The notes under the pieces were generated by a model. That model was given only the letters and a program-made list of their open reading frames with translations, was not told the DNA's origin and did not search any database. The position numbers and the translations under genes are program-made. Below are positions 6,319 to 11,485 of a stretch of DNA of 21,668 nt, piece after piece. Source of the stretch: 2-01-FULL-50-23 sp964509695 (GTDB lineage Bacteria; Patescibacteriota; Microgenomatia; UBA1400; MFAQ01); contig CAZDXN010000015.1 in NCBI GenBank assembly GCA_964509695.1, positions 1 to 21,668 of the forward strand, in the 5' to 3' direction. Every line of letters starts with the position of its first letter. The first letter of the stretch is position 1.

Positions 6319-7149
6319 TTAAACAATGTAATATCTCCCTCCCCGGCACTCCACCACTCCCGTCAGCTCCCACTCTGACAACTTCCCCATCACCTCAGCC
6401 ACTGATTTTCTGGTAATCTTTACAATCTCGTCAATCATTTTTGGTTCGATTTGCAGAAGTTCTAGGATTGGATCGGATAGTACCAGTTGTTTATCTTTCT
6501 TTCCAAAAAGCCCTAAAACGGCCAGCACATCATCTACCCCGGTCACCATCTGAGCCTTATTTTCCCGCACCAACCAATTCGTCCCTTTTGAAATCCGGCT
6601 GGTCACGTTTCCGGGCAAGGAGAGCAGAGGCACACCCATTTGGATCGCCCAATTCGCCGTGATCAAGCTCCCCGACTTCTCCGCCGCCTCGACCACCAAA
6701 ACCGCGTCGCTAATCCCGGCTACAATCCGGTTTCTGGCCGGAAACATATAAAGGGTCGCCTCGAGAGGACCCGGATACTCTGACAAAAACAGCCCCTTCT
6801 CCTCCATCACCTTGGTAAACTTTACGTCCATTTCAGAGGCCGGTCGGTCGATACCCCAGCCCAGCACCCCAATCGTCGCTCCGCCATTGTCTAGACACGT
6901 TTTGTGTGCCTTTTGATCAACGCCGTACATAAATCCAGACACAATTACCACCCCATGAGCCACCAACTCCGGCATCCATTTCTCGATCACCATCGCCCCA
7001 TACGAGCTCATCCTCCGACTCCCCACGATCGCCAGCCTCGGTCGCTTGTCCAATAACTCCAAATTCCCTCGATACCACAGCTCCTTCACTACCGGCTTTA
7101 TCTTCCCAATCTCCGGCCACCTCCCCATCTCAACTTTAATTCCCTTCAT
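6319..7149 (-). CDS. dprA: DprA, DNA-processing protein
   Basis: DprA binds incoming single-stranded DNA in the cytoplasm and loads RecA during natural transformation. The Rossmann-like core shows VGSRRMSSYG (42-51), SGFMYGVDQKAH (71-82; usual form G-x-D-x-x-AH), FPARNRI (136-142), EKSGSLITA (157-165) and LPGN (178-181). A C-terminal winged-helix domain (about 225-276) ends in GGRYYIV. At 276 aa it lacks the N-terminal SAM or HhH-like extension of longer homologues, so it is the compact form. It converges on yraN across an inverted repeat. A TAAGAT sequence 7 bases before the ATG could be a -10 box, but the -35 box is unconvincing. Confidence 0.93.
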   Translation of the reverse strand: MKGIKVEMGRWPEIGKIKPVVKELWYRGNLELLDKRPRLAIVGSRRMSSYGAMVIEKWMPELVAHGVVIVSGFMYGVDQKAHKTCLDNGGATIGVLGWGIDRPASEMDVKFTKVMEEKGLFLSEYPGPLEATLYMFPARNRIVAGISDAVLVVEAAEKSGSLITANWAIQMGVPLLSLPGNVTSRISKGTNWLVRENKAQMVTGVDDVLAVLGLFGKKDKQLVLSDPILELLQIEPKMIDEIVKITRKSVAEVMGKLSEWELTGVVECRGGRYYIV

Positions 7150-7174
7150 CAGCTTAATCTTAACCTAAACGCAG

Positions 7175-7284
7175 TGCAGGATAGGATAAAAAGTCACGCG
7201 CAGATACCCTAGCAACGACCTGGCATGTCGAAGATCCCGAGTATTCCCGCGGGGCGAGCATGACTTTTGCCTATCCGAACTGCA
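7175..7284. repeat. Imperfect long inverted repeat upstream of dprA
   Basis: TGCAGGATAGG...AAAAGTCA (7175-7196) is imperfectly complementary to TGACTTTTGCCTATCC...TGCA (7261-7284). The 64-base centre contains a partial copy (7235-7249) of the repeat found at 3800 and 4122. It could be a decayed mobile element or a transcript structure. Confidence 0.45.
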
Positions 7285-7303
7285 ATACAACCTGTCCTAT
7301 AAC

Positions 7304-7332
7304 TTGACTCCGAGCGATTATTGTGCTATATT
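7304..7332 (+). promoter_or_regulatory. Promoter for the secreted Cys-pair protein
   Basis: TTGACT (7304-7309), a 17-base spacer and TATATT (7327-7332) predict a start near 7339. That is about 5 bases before the ATG at 7344, so the message is nearly leaderless. A GTG at 7323 lies inside the promoter and is not a plausible start. Confidence 0.75.
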
Positions 7333-7343
7333 TCCCCCATCTT

Positions 7344-7592
7344 ATGAAAAAACTTCTATCCGCCTTTCTGGCAGTTACCATCAGTTCCTATCTATTACTA
7401 TTCGTAACGGTTCGTGCCGCGAACGCCGATGGCAACGAAGCCGTCTGCACCCCCATCTATGGCATGGCCAATACCTGTGCTGAACACGCTGTTGTTGACA
7501 CCGGTCTGGACACTGGTTCCCTACTCAACGCCTCCACCCTCTCCTACATCCTCGGCCTCGCCGCCTTTGTTAAGGCCAAGCGAACTGGGTGA
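7344..7592 (+). CDS. Minimal secreted Cys-pair module protein (82 aa)
   Basis: The N-terminus is a Sec signal peptide: MKK, a hydrophobic core (LLSAFLAVTISSYLLLFV), then a cleavage-type region near VRAANA (about 24-28). What remains is essentially only the module shared with the 145-aa protein at 3348-3785. It begins VCTPIYGMANTC (residue 34 on), then AEHAVVDTGLDT, a second hydrophobic helix (about 60-76) and the tail KAKRTG. The first 24 module residues differ from the other copy at two positions, although the DNA has many synonymous changes, so the protein sequence is constrained. The mature form would be a small two-Cys domain held in the membrane by its C-terminal helix. Function unknown; a surface anchor, adhesin tip or sorting substrate is possible. 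Confidence 0.75.
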   Translation: MKKLLSAFLAVTISSYLLLFVTVRAANADGNEAVCTPIYGMANTCAEHAVVDTGLDTGSLLNASTLSYILGLAAFVKAKRTG

Positions 7593-7599
7593 GCGCGGT

Positions 7600-7617
7600 G
7601 CCGATTCCCAAATCGGC
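7600..7617. terminator. Hairpin between convergent genes
   Basis: GCCGATT-ccca-AATCGGC (7600-7617) is a perfect 7-bp hairpin 7 bases after the TGA at 7592, before the end of the convergent vapC-like gene. There is no T-run on the plus side, so its role as a terminator is uncertain. Confidence 0.4.
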
Positions 7618-7630
7618 CCAAAAGGAGGGC

Positions 7631-8008
7631 TTAATCCGAAACTATAGCCAACATTTTCCTGTCTCGAGTCAGCAAATTAACGTTCAACTTTTTCGCTAGC
7701 CAAACATAACTAGCGTCATAAAAAGTTAGGTTGTATTTTTGCGCCAACAAAAACACCCCAGACTCATTTATTTTCTCGAAAACTATCGGGAGTTCCGCAA
7801 AGGATCTTAATACTTCTTCAGCCATGCTCATCGTCAATCTCTTTCTTTTCAAGGCTAATAACAACACATTGCCTACCTCGAACTTAAGTAACTCCGGTGC
7901 CGTCAAATCCATTTTCCCAGAATGCAATTTTTTGTATCCAACCTCATCGACTCGTTCATCAGGAATCAAATAGGACATTAGATATGAAGCGTCGACGACT
8001 CTCTTCAT
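7631..8008 (-). CDS. vapC: VapC-family PIN-domain toxin ribonuclease
   Basis: PIN-domain toxins cleave specific RNAs, often tRNAs or rRNA, using Mg2+ held by a cluster of acidic residues. The expected residues are visible: D6 (RVVDASYL), E44 (LKFEVGN), D98 (FYDASYVWLA) and D116 (LTRDRKM). The length of 125 aa is normal. I choose the ATG at 8008 (MKRVVDASYL): it overlaps the antitoxin stop as ATGA, the usual coupled arrangement, and the longer frame from 8038 only adds residues coded within the antitoxin gene. The toxin is downstream of its antitoxin, both under the promoter at 8255-8283. Confidence 0.88.
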   Translation of the reverse strand: MKRVVDASYLMSYLIPDERVDEVGYKKLHSGKMDLTAPELLKFEVGNVLLLALKRKRLTMSMAEEVLRSFAELPIVFEKINESGVFLLAQKYNLTFYDASYVWLAKKLNVNLLTRDRKMLAIVSD

Positions 8009-8247
8009 CTCCGATCCTCTAAAACCATCTCCCTCCACTCTTCGGGGGAAATCCTAACACCCTTAGTCAACTCTCTCGTTCTGGTTAGAATTTTTGCCCA
8101 CTTGTTTACTCTTTTTTTTGAAAGATATGTTTTCTTTACTGCCAGCCTAATCAAATGGCCAATCGTCGACTCATTTTCCCTTGCCAAGTCCACCAGCTGG
8201 GCATAATCCATCTCCTCGAATAATACATTTGTTCTTTTGGTTAACAT
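8005..8247 (-). CDS. vapB: VapB-type antitoxin, ribbon-helix-helix-like
   Basis: This 80-aa protein directly precedes and overlaps the PIN toxin gene. The N-terminal part (MLTKRTNVLFEEMDYAQLVDLARENESTIGHLIRLAVKKTY) fits a ribbon-helix-helix DNA-binding domain: a short beta strand, then two helices with the S-x-x-x-L-I-R-x-A-V pattern. The C-terminal segment (ISPEEWREMVLEDRR) is the likely toxin-binding tail. Such antitoxins neutralise the toxin and repress their own operon. A 12-bp palindrome GTAACATGTTAC (8257-8268) in the promoter is a fitting operator. The TTACAT -10 box ends 7 bases before the ATG, so the message is probably leaderless. Confidence 0.82.
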   Translation of the reverse strand: MLTKRTNVLFEEMDYAQLVDLARENESTIGHLIRLAVKKTYLSKKRVNKWAKILTRTRELTKGVRISPEEWREMVLEDRR

Positions 8248-8254
8248 ACTCTCA

Positions 8255-8283
8255 ATGTAACATGTTACTTTCTACCTTGTCAA
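8255..8283 (-). promoter_or_regulatory. vapBC promoter with overlapping palindromic operator
   Basis: On the minus strand: TTGACA (8283-8278), a 17-base spacer and TTACAT (8260-8255), 7 bases before the ATG at 8247. The perfect palindrome GTAACATGTTAC (8257-8268) overlaps the -10 box and spacer, so antitoxin bound there would block RNA polymerase. Autoregulation is inferred from VapBC biology. Confidence 0.75.
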
Positions 8284-8296
8284 GCAACCCTATAAC

Positions 8297-8325
8297 TTGA
8301 CAATTTAGGCTTTTCGTGCTATAAA
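8297..8325 (+). promoter_or_regulatory. Promoter for the lipoprotein at 8431
   Basis: TTGACA (8297-8302), a 17-base spacer and TATAAA (8320-8325) predict a start near 8332 and a leader of about 100 bases. The leader carries a GGAAG-ttct-CTTCC hairpin (8386-8399). The promoter diverges from the vapBC promoter, with the two -35 boxes 13 bases apart. Confidence 0.75.
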
Positions 8326-8430
8326 CAAGGCTGTCCCTCGCCCCTTAAACTTCATTTTTCCCATCTTCTTGGCGGTATTGCCGAAGGAAGTTCTCTTCCC
8401 TCCGCTATGCCGTCAAAGGAGGCGGCCATC

Positions 8431-8718
8431 ATGAAAGTCTTACTTTTGGCCGCCCTCCTGGCGGCCATCCTCCTCACCACCGCCTGCAGCCCCAACGCGG
8501 GGCAGGCGGTCGTCACCAAGCACGACGCCTATGGCTGCCGGGTTTGGTACCAGGCCGCGCTGGCCTGGGTCGATTGTCGCCTCGCCGGGGACCTGCCCGG
8601 GGTGATTGAGGATCACCCCGACGGCCTCGGCCATGAAGATTATGGCCGCTGGCGGGTTCGATTGGAGGACGGCTCCGTCCTCTGGTTCGAACCGGGGGAC
8701 ATCCACATCGTCCCCTAA
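8431..8718 (+). CDS. Small GC-rich lipoprotein (95 aa)
   Basis: A lipoprotein signal peptide (MKVLLLAALLAAILL) ends in TTAC, a lipobox variant, so the mature protein would begin at the Cys near residue 19 and be lipid-anchored. The mature part is short and acidic with paired Cys (YGCRVWYQ...WVDCRL) and an ending EDGSVLWFEPGDIHIVP that suggests a small beta-rich fold, SH3-like in feel; I do not recognise a family. The start at 8431 is fixed by AAAGGAGG (8415-8422) 8 bases upstream; the ATG at 8407 would place this site inside the coding region. GC content and third-position bias are high, as in the genes at 317 and 9988. A strong hairpin follows the stop. Confidence 0.75.
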   Translation: MKVLLLAALLAAILLTTACSPNAGQAVVTKHDAYGCRVWYQAALAWVDCRLAGDLPGVIEDHPDGLGHEDYGRWRVRLEDGSVLWFEPGDIHIVP

Positions 8719-8736
8719 AATCCTCCAATCCCACCA

Positions 8737-8772
8737 CCCGCCCCCTCGCCGAATCAATCGGCGGGGGGCGGG
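8737..8772 (+). terminator. Very GC-rich hairpin after the lipoprotein gene
   Basis: CCCGCCCCC-tc-GCCGA (8737-8752) pairs with TCGGC-G-GGGGGCGGG (8758-8772) around the loop ATCAA. No T-run follows, so it may protect the mRNA 3' end or give weak termination rather than act as a classic intrinsic terminator. Confidence 0.55.
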
Positions 8773-8804
8773 CACTCACTCCTCATCACCCAAACACACC
8801 CAGC

Positions 8805-8990
8805 CTAGAGAAAACTATATTTTCCACCAGCGTACTTCAACTTATACTTCTTCGTGTCTTTCTCAATCCACTCACGCTCTTTCTTTAACTTGAACTCGGA
8901 TCTTCGTACTAGACAATGGCCCCATACTCGACCGTTCTCAAAATATATTTCCGCTAGCCTGTGGTTAACTACCGCAAAACACCAACTCAT
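8805..8990 (-). CDS. Small hypothetical protein (61 aa) downstream of hepT
   Basis: MSWCFAVVNHRLAEIYFE is followed by a mixed region, then a strongly charged stretch (KKEREWIEKDTKKYKLKYAG). It looks like a compact beta-hairpin domain with a basic tail, and such MSW-starting small proteins are, to my recollection, seen in other CPR genomes. It begins 12 bases after the hepT stop on the same strand. TAATAT (8997-9002) lies 6 bases before its ATG, a layout shared by several predicted leaderless genes here, so it may be expressed separately or with hepT-mntA. No function can be assigned; the basic tail could bind nucleic acid. Confidence 0.6.
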   Translation of the reverse strand: MSWCFAVVNHRLAEIYFENGRVWGHCLVRRSEFKLKKEREWIEKDTKKYKLKYAGGKYSFL

Positions 8991-9002
8991 GGATAAATAT
9001 TA

Positions 9003-9323
9003 TCACTTTAATTTCTCCTTCAACTTCGGGAAGTCTTCATCTATCGCATCCCAAATACTCTCCAAATCCGTACCAAAATAGTTATGAATCAGGATATTCC
9101 TCATACCGATTATTTCTCCCCAAGGAATATTACTTTTTGTCTCCCGAAATTCATTGCTCAATCGTGAGGCTGCCTCCCCTATGATTTCAAATTTCTTGAT
9201 TACGGCGCTATACAACAACTCATCCCCTAGAAATTCAGTTTTGCTTTTTCCTTTCACAAACCTCTCCACAGCTTCAATAGCCTCCAATATATGACCGACT
9301 AAGAACTTATCCTTATCCAGCAT
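9003..9323 (-). CDS. hepT: HepT-like HEPN-domain toxin (DUF86)
   Basis: HepT is the HEPN toxin of HEPN/MNT toxin-antitoxin systems and acts on RNA. The diagnostic R-x4-H-x-Y motif is present as R75-NILI-H80-N-Y82 within GMRNILIHNYF. The 106-aa all-helical protein begins MLDKDKFLVGHILEAIEAVERF, as usual for this family. Its start overlaps the end of the mntA gene by 11 bases. In characterised systems the MNT partner inactivates the toxin by adding AMP to the Tyr of this motif; Y82 is the corresponding residue here. Confidence 0.88.
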   Translation of the reverse strand: MLDKDKFLVGHILEAIEAVERFVKGKSKTEFLGDELLYSAVIKKFEIIGEAASRLSNEFRETKSNIPWGEIIGMRNILIHNYFGTDLESIWDAIDEDFPKLKEKLK

Positions 9324-9609
9324 CGTAAATGGGCTTCATCGTACCAATAACTTCTGGCTTCAAAAGCGGGTTCAAGGACGATTTTGTCACCAAATCAACT
9401 TTCAGACCAGTTTTGGCCTCAAGTTCATATTGAATTCCTCCTAGATCAAATATCGTATATTTTCTCCCTTTTGGAAAATCAATCAATAAATCAATATCGC
9501 TGTTCGACTTTGCTAATCCTTTGGCTCGAGAACCGAACAACGCCACAAAGGAAACACCACTACTCTTCAACATCCTAGTCACTGTATCTAGAATCATTTT
9601 GTCTGACAT
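9313..9609 (-). CDS. mntA: MntA-like minimal nucleotidyltransferase antitoxin
   Basis: The nucleotidyltransferase motif GSX10DXD is present as G26-S27 ... D38-I-D40 (GSRAKGLAKSNSDIDLLID). The protein has 98 aa, the usual size of MNT-domain antitoxins, which transfer AMP to the HepT toxin. It lies upstream of hepT and overlaps it by 11 bases, so the pair is co-translated. TATAAT (9616-9621, minus) lies 6 bases before the ATG, predicting a leaderless mRNA. Its -35 region overlaps the -35 box of the opposite promoter at 9640. Confidence 0.88.
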   Translation of the reverse strand: MSDKMILDTVTRMLKSSGVSFVALFGSRAKGLAKSNSDIDLLIDFPKGRKYTIFDLGGIQYELEAKTGLKVDLVTKSSLNPLLKPEVIGTMKPIYDAG

Positions 9610-9615
9610 AAACTC

Positions 9616-9646
9616 ATTATACCCCTTCCCCCGCTACGCTTGACAA
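9616..9646 (-). promoter_or_regulatory. mntA-hepT promoter sharing -35 bases with the divergent promoter
   Basis: On the minus strand TATAAT (9621-9616) is a perfect -10 box. TTGTCA (9646-9641) lies 19 bases upstream, longer than ideal. The same bases read on the plus strand form the TTGACA of the promoter at 9640, so the two directions may compete. Confidence 0.55.
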
Positions 9647-9668
9647 TCATCCCATAATATGCTATAAA
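9640..9668 (+). promoter_or_regulatory. Promoter for the long leader and lipoprotein at 9988
   Basis: TTGACA (9640-9645), a 17-base spacer and TATAAA (9663-9668) predict a start near 9675. The transcript would carry a leader of about 310 bases including a REP-like half element, a low-complexity tract and the structured region 9862-9976. Confidence 0.75.
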
Positions 9669-9701
9669 GTATCATTCTTGAGAGACTCCTCCACTGCTCT
9701 T

Positions 9702-9730
9702 TGTCATTCCGAGCGCAGTCGAGGAATCCC
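9702..9730. repeat. REP-like half element, copy 3
   Basis: TGTCATTCCGAG...GAGGAATCCC carries the ATTCC/GGAAT palindrome and the TGTCATTCC end of the family, but not the opposite GGATGACA end. Confidence 0.6.
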
Positions 9731-9802
9731 TTTTACAACAGTACTTTTAAAACGAGCGAATCGAAAACATCATCTCAAACTCATAGCATTTGTAATTTGT
9801 AC

Positions 9803-9838
9803 AAATGATAAATGAGCCATGAGCAATGATCAATAAAT
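9803..9838. repeat. AATGAGCAATGATAAATG-type low-complexity tract
   Basis: Imperfect repeats of AATGAGC and AATGAT units. Related tracts occur at 14248-14300, 16188-16250, 16861-16890 and 20590-20656, twice inside coding regions. Confidence 0.6.
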
Positions 9839-9861
9839 TCGTTCACCGGAGAGAAATTTAA

Positions 9862-9956
9862 TTGGCTGGGCCAAACAGATTGGATAACCTCGGAGGTTGT
9901 CCAAAGTTCTGCTTGACCCAGCCAAATAGGCTGGGAGGCTTGCGCAAGCCTTTTTT
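9862..9956 (+). promoter_or_regulatory. Structured leader ending in an intrinsic terminator (candidate attenuator or sRNA)
   Basis: TTGGCTGGG (9862-9870) pairs perfectly with CCCAGCCAA (9917-9925), enclosing an 11-bp hairpin (TTGGATAACCT/AGGTTGTCCAA, 9880-9904, one G-U pair). CCCAGCC (9917-9923) can instead pair with a second GGCTGGG at 9929-9935. Directly after that, AGGCTT-GCGC-AAGCCT (9936-9951) plus a T-run to 9956 is a textbook intrinsic terminator, 32 bases before the lipoprotein ATG. This is the anatomy of an attenuator or cis-regulatory RNA, or of a separate small RNA with read-through. I recognise no known riboswitch class. Confidence 0.65.
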
Positions 9957-9958
9957 AG

Positions 9959-9976
9959 TTCGCCCCTTCGGGCGAA
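9959..9976 (+). promoter_or_regulatory. Hairpin abutting the Shine-Dalgarno site
   Basis: TTCGCCC-CTTC-GGGCGAA (9959-9976) is a perfect 7-bp hairpin whose last bases run into the AAAGGAG site (9975-9981) of the lipoprotein. It could affect ribosome access. Confidence 0.55.
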
Positions 9977-9987
9977 AGGAGATCTCA

Positions 9988-10485
9988 ATGAATAAGCGCG
10001 TGTACTTCCCCCTGGCCATCCTGGCCATTTTGGCGCTCGCCCTGAGCGCCTGCCAAAACCCCCGGGCCGCTGAGCCCGGCAAGTGGTACTGGCCCCCCTC
10101 CTGGGGGGATCAGACCCTGGCCGCCTCCCTCGAGGCCGGCTGCGTCGGTGGCGCCACGGAAACCGTGATCGCCAACTCGATCTACTCCTGCCCCAGCGCC
10201 GAAACCGCCCCCGCGCCGCCCGTGCCTACCGACGCCGAATTCGACAAAGGCGTTGAAACGGCCGTCGAAGGCCCCGCCATCATTCAGTGGTGGGACGGTA
10301 GCACCGCCGGCTGTGGCATTGTTCGCGTCGATACCGGCCGAACTTTCACCTGGGCCCTAATGGGCCACTGGTGGACGTTCACCAGCCAGTCCGCTCTCGA
10401 GAGCGACTGGCCGAACAGCCTGGACCAGTACACAGCCGACAATCCGCAGTGCACGGCGCCGCTTCCCAGCGGCGCCCTCAAGTAA
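9988..10485 (+). CDS. GC-rich lipoprotein (165 aa), function unknown
   Basis: MNKRVYFPLAILAILALALSAC is a classic lipoprotein signal peptide with an LSAC lipobox, so the protein is lipidated at about C22. The mature part has several Cys, a Pro/Ala-rich linker (AETAPAPPVPTD) and a Trp-rich C-terminal part (IQWWDGSTAGCGIVRVDTGR ... WALMGHWWTF) suggesting a small extracellular beta domain, perhaps ligand- or glycan-binding. That is inference from composition; no family is recognised. The start is fixed by AAAGGAG (9975-9981) 6 bases before the ATG. The upstream TTG at 9862 lies in the structured leader. Codons are strongly GC-ending. Two hairpins, the second a terminator, follow the stop. Confidence 0.78.
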   Translation: MNKRVYFPLAILAILALALSACQNPRAAEPGKWYWPPSWGDQTLAASLEAGCVGGATETVIANSIYSCPSAETAPAPPVPTDAEFDKGVETAVEGPAIIQWWDGSTAGCGIVRVDTGRTFTWALMGHWWTFTSQSALESDWPNSLDQYTADNPQCTAPLPSGALK

Positions 10486-10497
10486 TCTCTCCGGTCC

Positions 10498-10523
10498 TGC
10501 CCCCCCGATGAATCGGGGGGGCA
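10498..10523 (+). terminator. GC-rich hairpin after the lipoprotein gene
   Basis: TGCCCCCCCGA (10498-10508) pairs with TCGGGGGGGCA (10513-10523) around a 4-base loop. Like the hairpin at 8737-8772 it has no T-run, and it is followed at once by the terminator at 10524. Confidence 0.55.
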
Positions 10524-10567
10524 ATACCCTTTGTTCATGAATTTCGTGGCCAAAGGGTATTTTATTT
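10524..10567 (+). terminator. Intrinsic terminator directly before the glycosyltransferase gene
   Basis: ATACCCTTTG (10524-10533) pairs with CAAAGGGTAT (10551-10560), followed by TTTATTT. The T-tract ends exactly where the next ATG (10568) begins, so expression of that gene needs either read-through or a promoter overlapping this terminator. Confidence 0.7.
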
Positions 10568-11467
10568 ATGAAAACCAAAACAAAAGAACCACTCATTTCC
10601 ATCGTCATGTCCGTCTACAACGCGGAACGTTTTTTGCCTGACTGCCTTGATAGCATCTTGGCCCAAACTCACAAAAACTGGGAGTTGATCGCCGTCGATG
10701 ACTGCTCTACCGATAACTCTTTCCAAATTCTCAAAAAATACGCCAAAAGAGACAAACGCTTTCGTATACTACAAAATGCCAAAAATCTTGGTGGCCCCAT
10801 CAGTGCCAATAGAGCCATAAAAATGGCCCGTTCCAAATGGATTGCCCGTATGGACGCCGATGATGTCATGCATCCAAATCGTTTGGCTCTTCAACTGAAG
10901 ACCCTCCAGGCCCACCCCTCTGTGGTCGTTCTCGGTTCTCAGTGTGATCTGATCGATGAAAACGGTAAAAAAACTGGCAGGAAACTCTTCCCCACTTGCC
11001 CCAAACAAATCTTCAACATGCTTTTCTGGGCTTGCCCAATTCAACAACCCTCCATCATGATCAACGCCAACCGCCTTCCCGAAAACTTCGGTTGGTATGC
11101 CAATGTCAGGATCTGTGAAGAAATTAATTTCCTCATCCGTATCAGTCACTATGGTAGTATTGTCAACTCAAAAAAGACTCTTTTTTCCTATCGTCTTCAT
11201 AACCATAACCTGTCCAACAAAGACAACCAAAAAGTCATCTTTTTCAACCAATTCCAGACCAGAATCAAGGCTGTTCTTTCTCACCAATACCAGCCGTCAC
11301 TCCCCAGTCTCCTAATCGGCCTAACGGAACTACTTGCTGTGATTATCTTACCCGAAAAAGCGATTCTACCCACCTTTTTCCTCCTGCGCGGCATGAAAGA
11401 TCTCAGCTTCAATTTGAAACTTCCCGCCATCTTTCCCAATCAAAGAGCCGTTCGCTTCTCCGCTTAA
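10568..11467 (+). CDS. Family 2 glycosyltransferase (GT-A fold)
   Basis: The N-terminal catalytic domain has the GT2 pattern ISIVMSVYNAE (10-20) and DDCSTD (44-49), which bind the nucleotide-sugar, and the metal-binding DxD as D96-A-D98 within RMDADD. It should transfer sugars from nucleotide donors to lipid or glycan acceptors at the inner face of the membrane. The C-terminal region (about 243-275) is hydrophobic and probably membrane-associated. No Shine-Dalgarno site precedes the ATG, which follows the T-tract of a terminator, so translation may be leaderless. It ends 18 bases before the large GT-C-like gene, forming a probable surface-glycan pair. Acceptor and sugar are unknown. Confidence 0.9.
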   Translation: MKTKTKEPLISIVMSVYNAERFLPDCLDSILAQTHKNWELIAVDDCSTDNSFQILKKYAKRDKRFRILQNAKNLGGPISANRAIKMARSKWIARMDADDVMHPNRLALQLKTLQAHPSVVVLGSQCDLIDENGKKTGRKLFPTCPKQIFNMLFWACPIQQPSIMINANRLPENFGWYANVRICEEINFLIRISHYGSIVNSKKTLFSYRLHNHNLSNKDNQKVIFFNQFQTRIKAVLSHQYQPSLPSLLIGLTELLAVIILPEKAILPTFFLLRGMKDLSFNLKLPAIFPNQRAVRFSA

Positions 11468-11485
11468 TCTTGCTAAACTAGACAT

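Noticed and set aside
7323..7343. Upstream GTG start for the 82-aa secreted protein
   Set aside because: It lies in the promoter; the ATG at 7344 gives a proper signal peptide beginning MKK.
9862..9987. Upstream extension of the 9988 lipoprotein from a TTG
   Set aside because: The region is a structured leader with a terminator; the lipoprotein signal peptide and SD fix the start at 9988.
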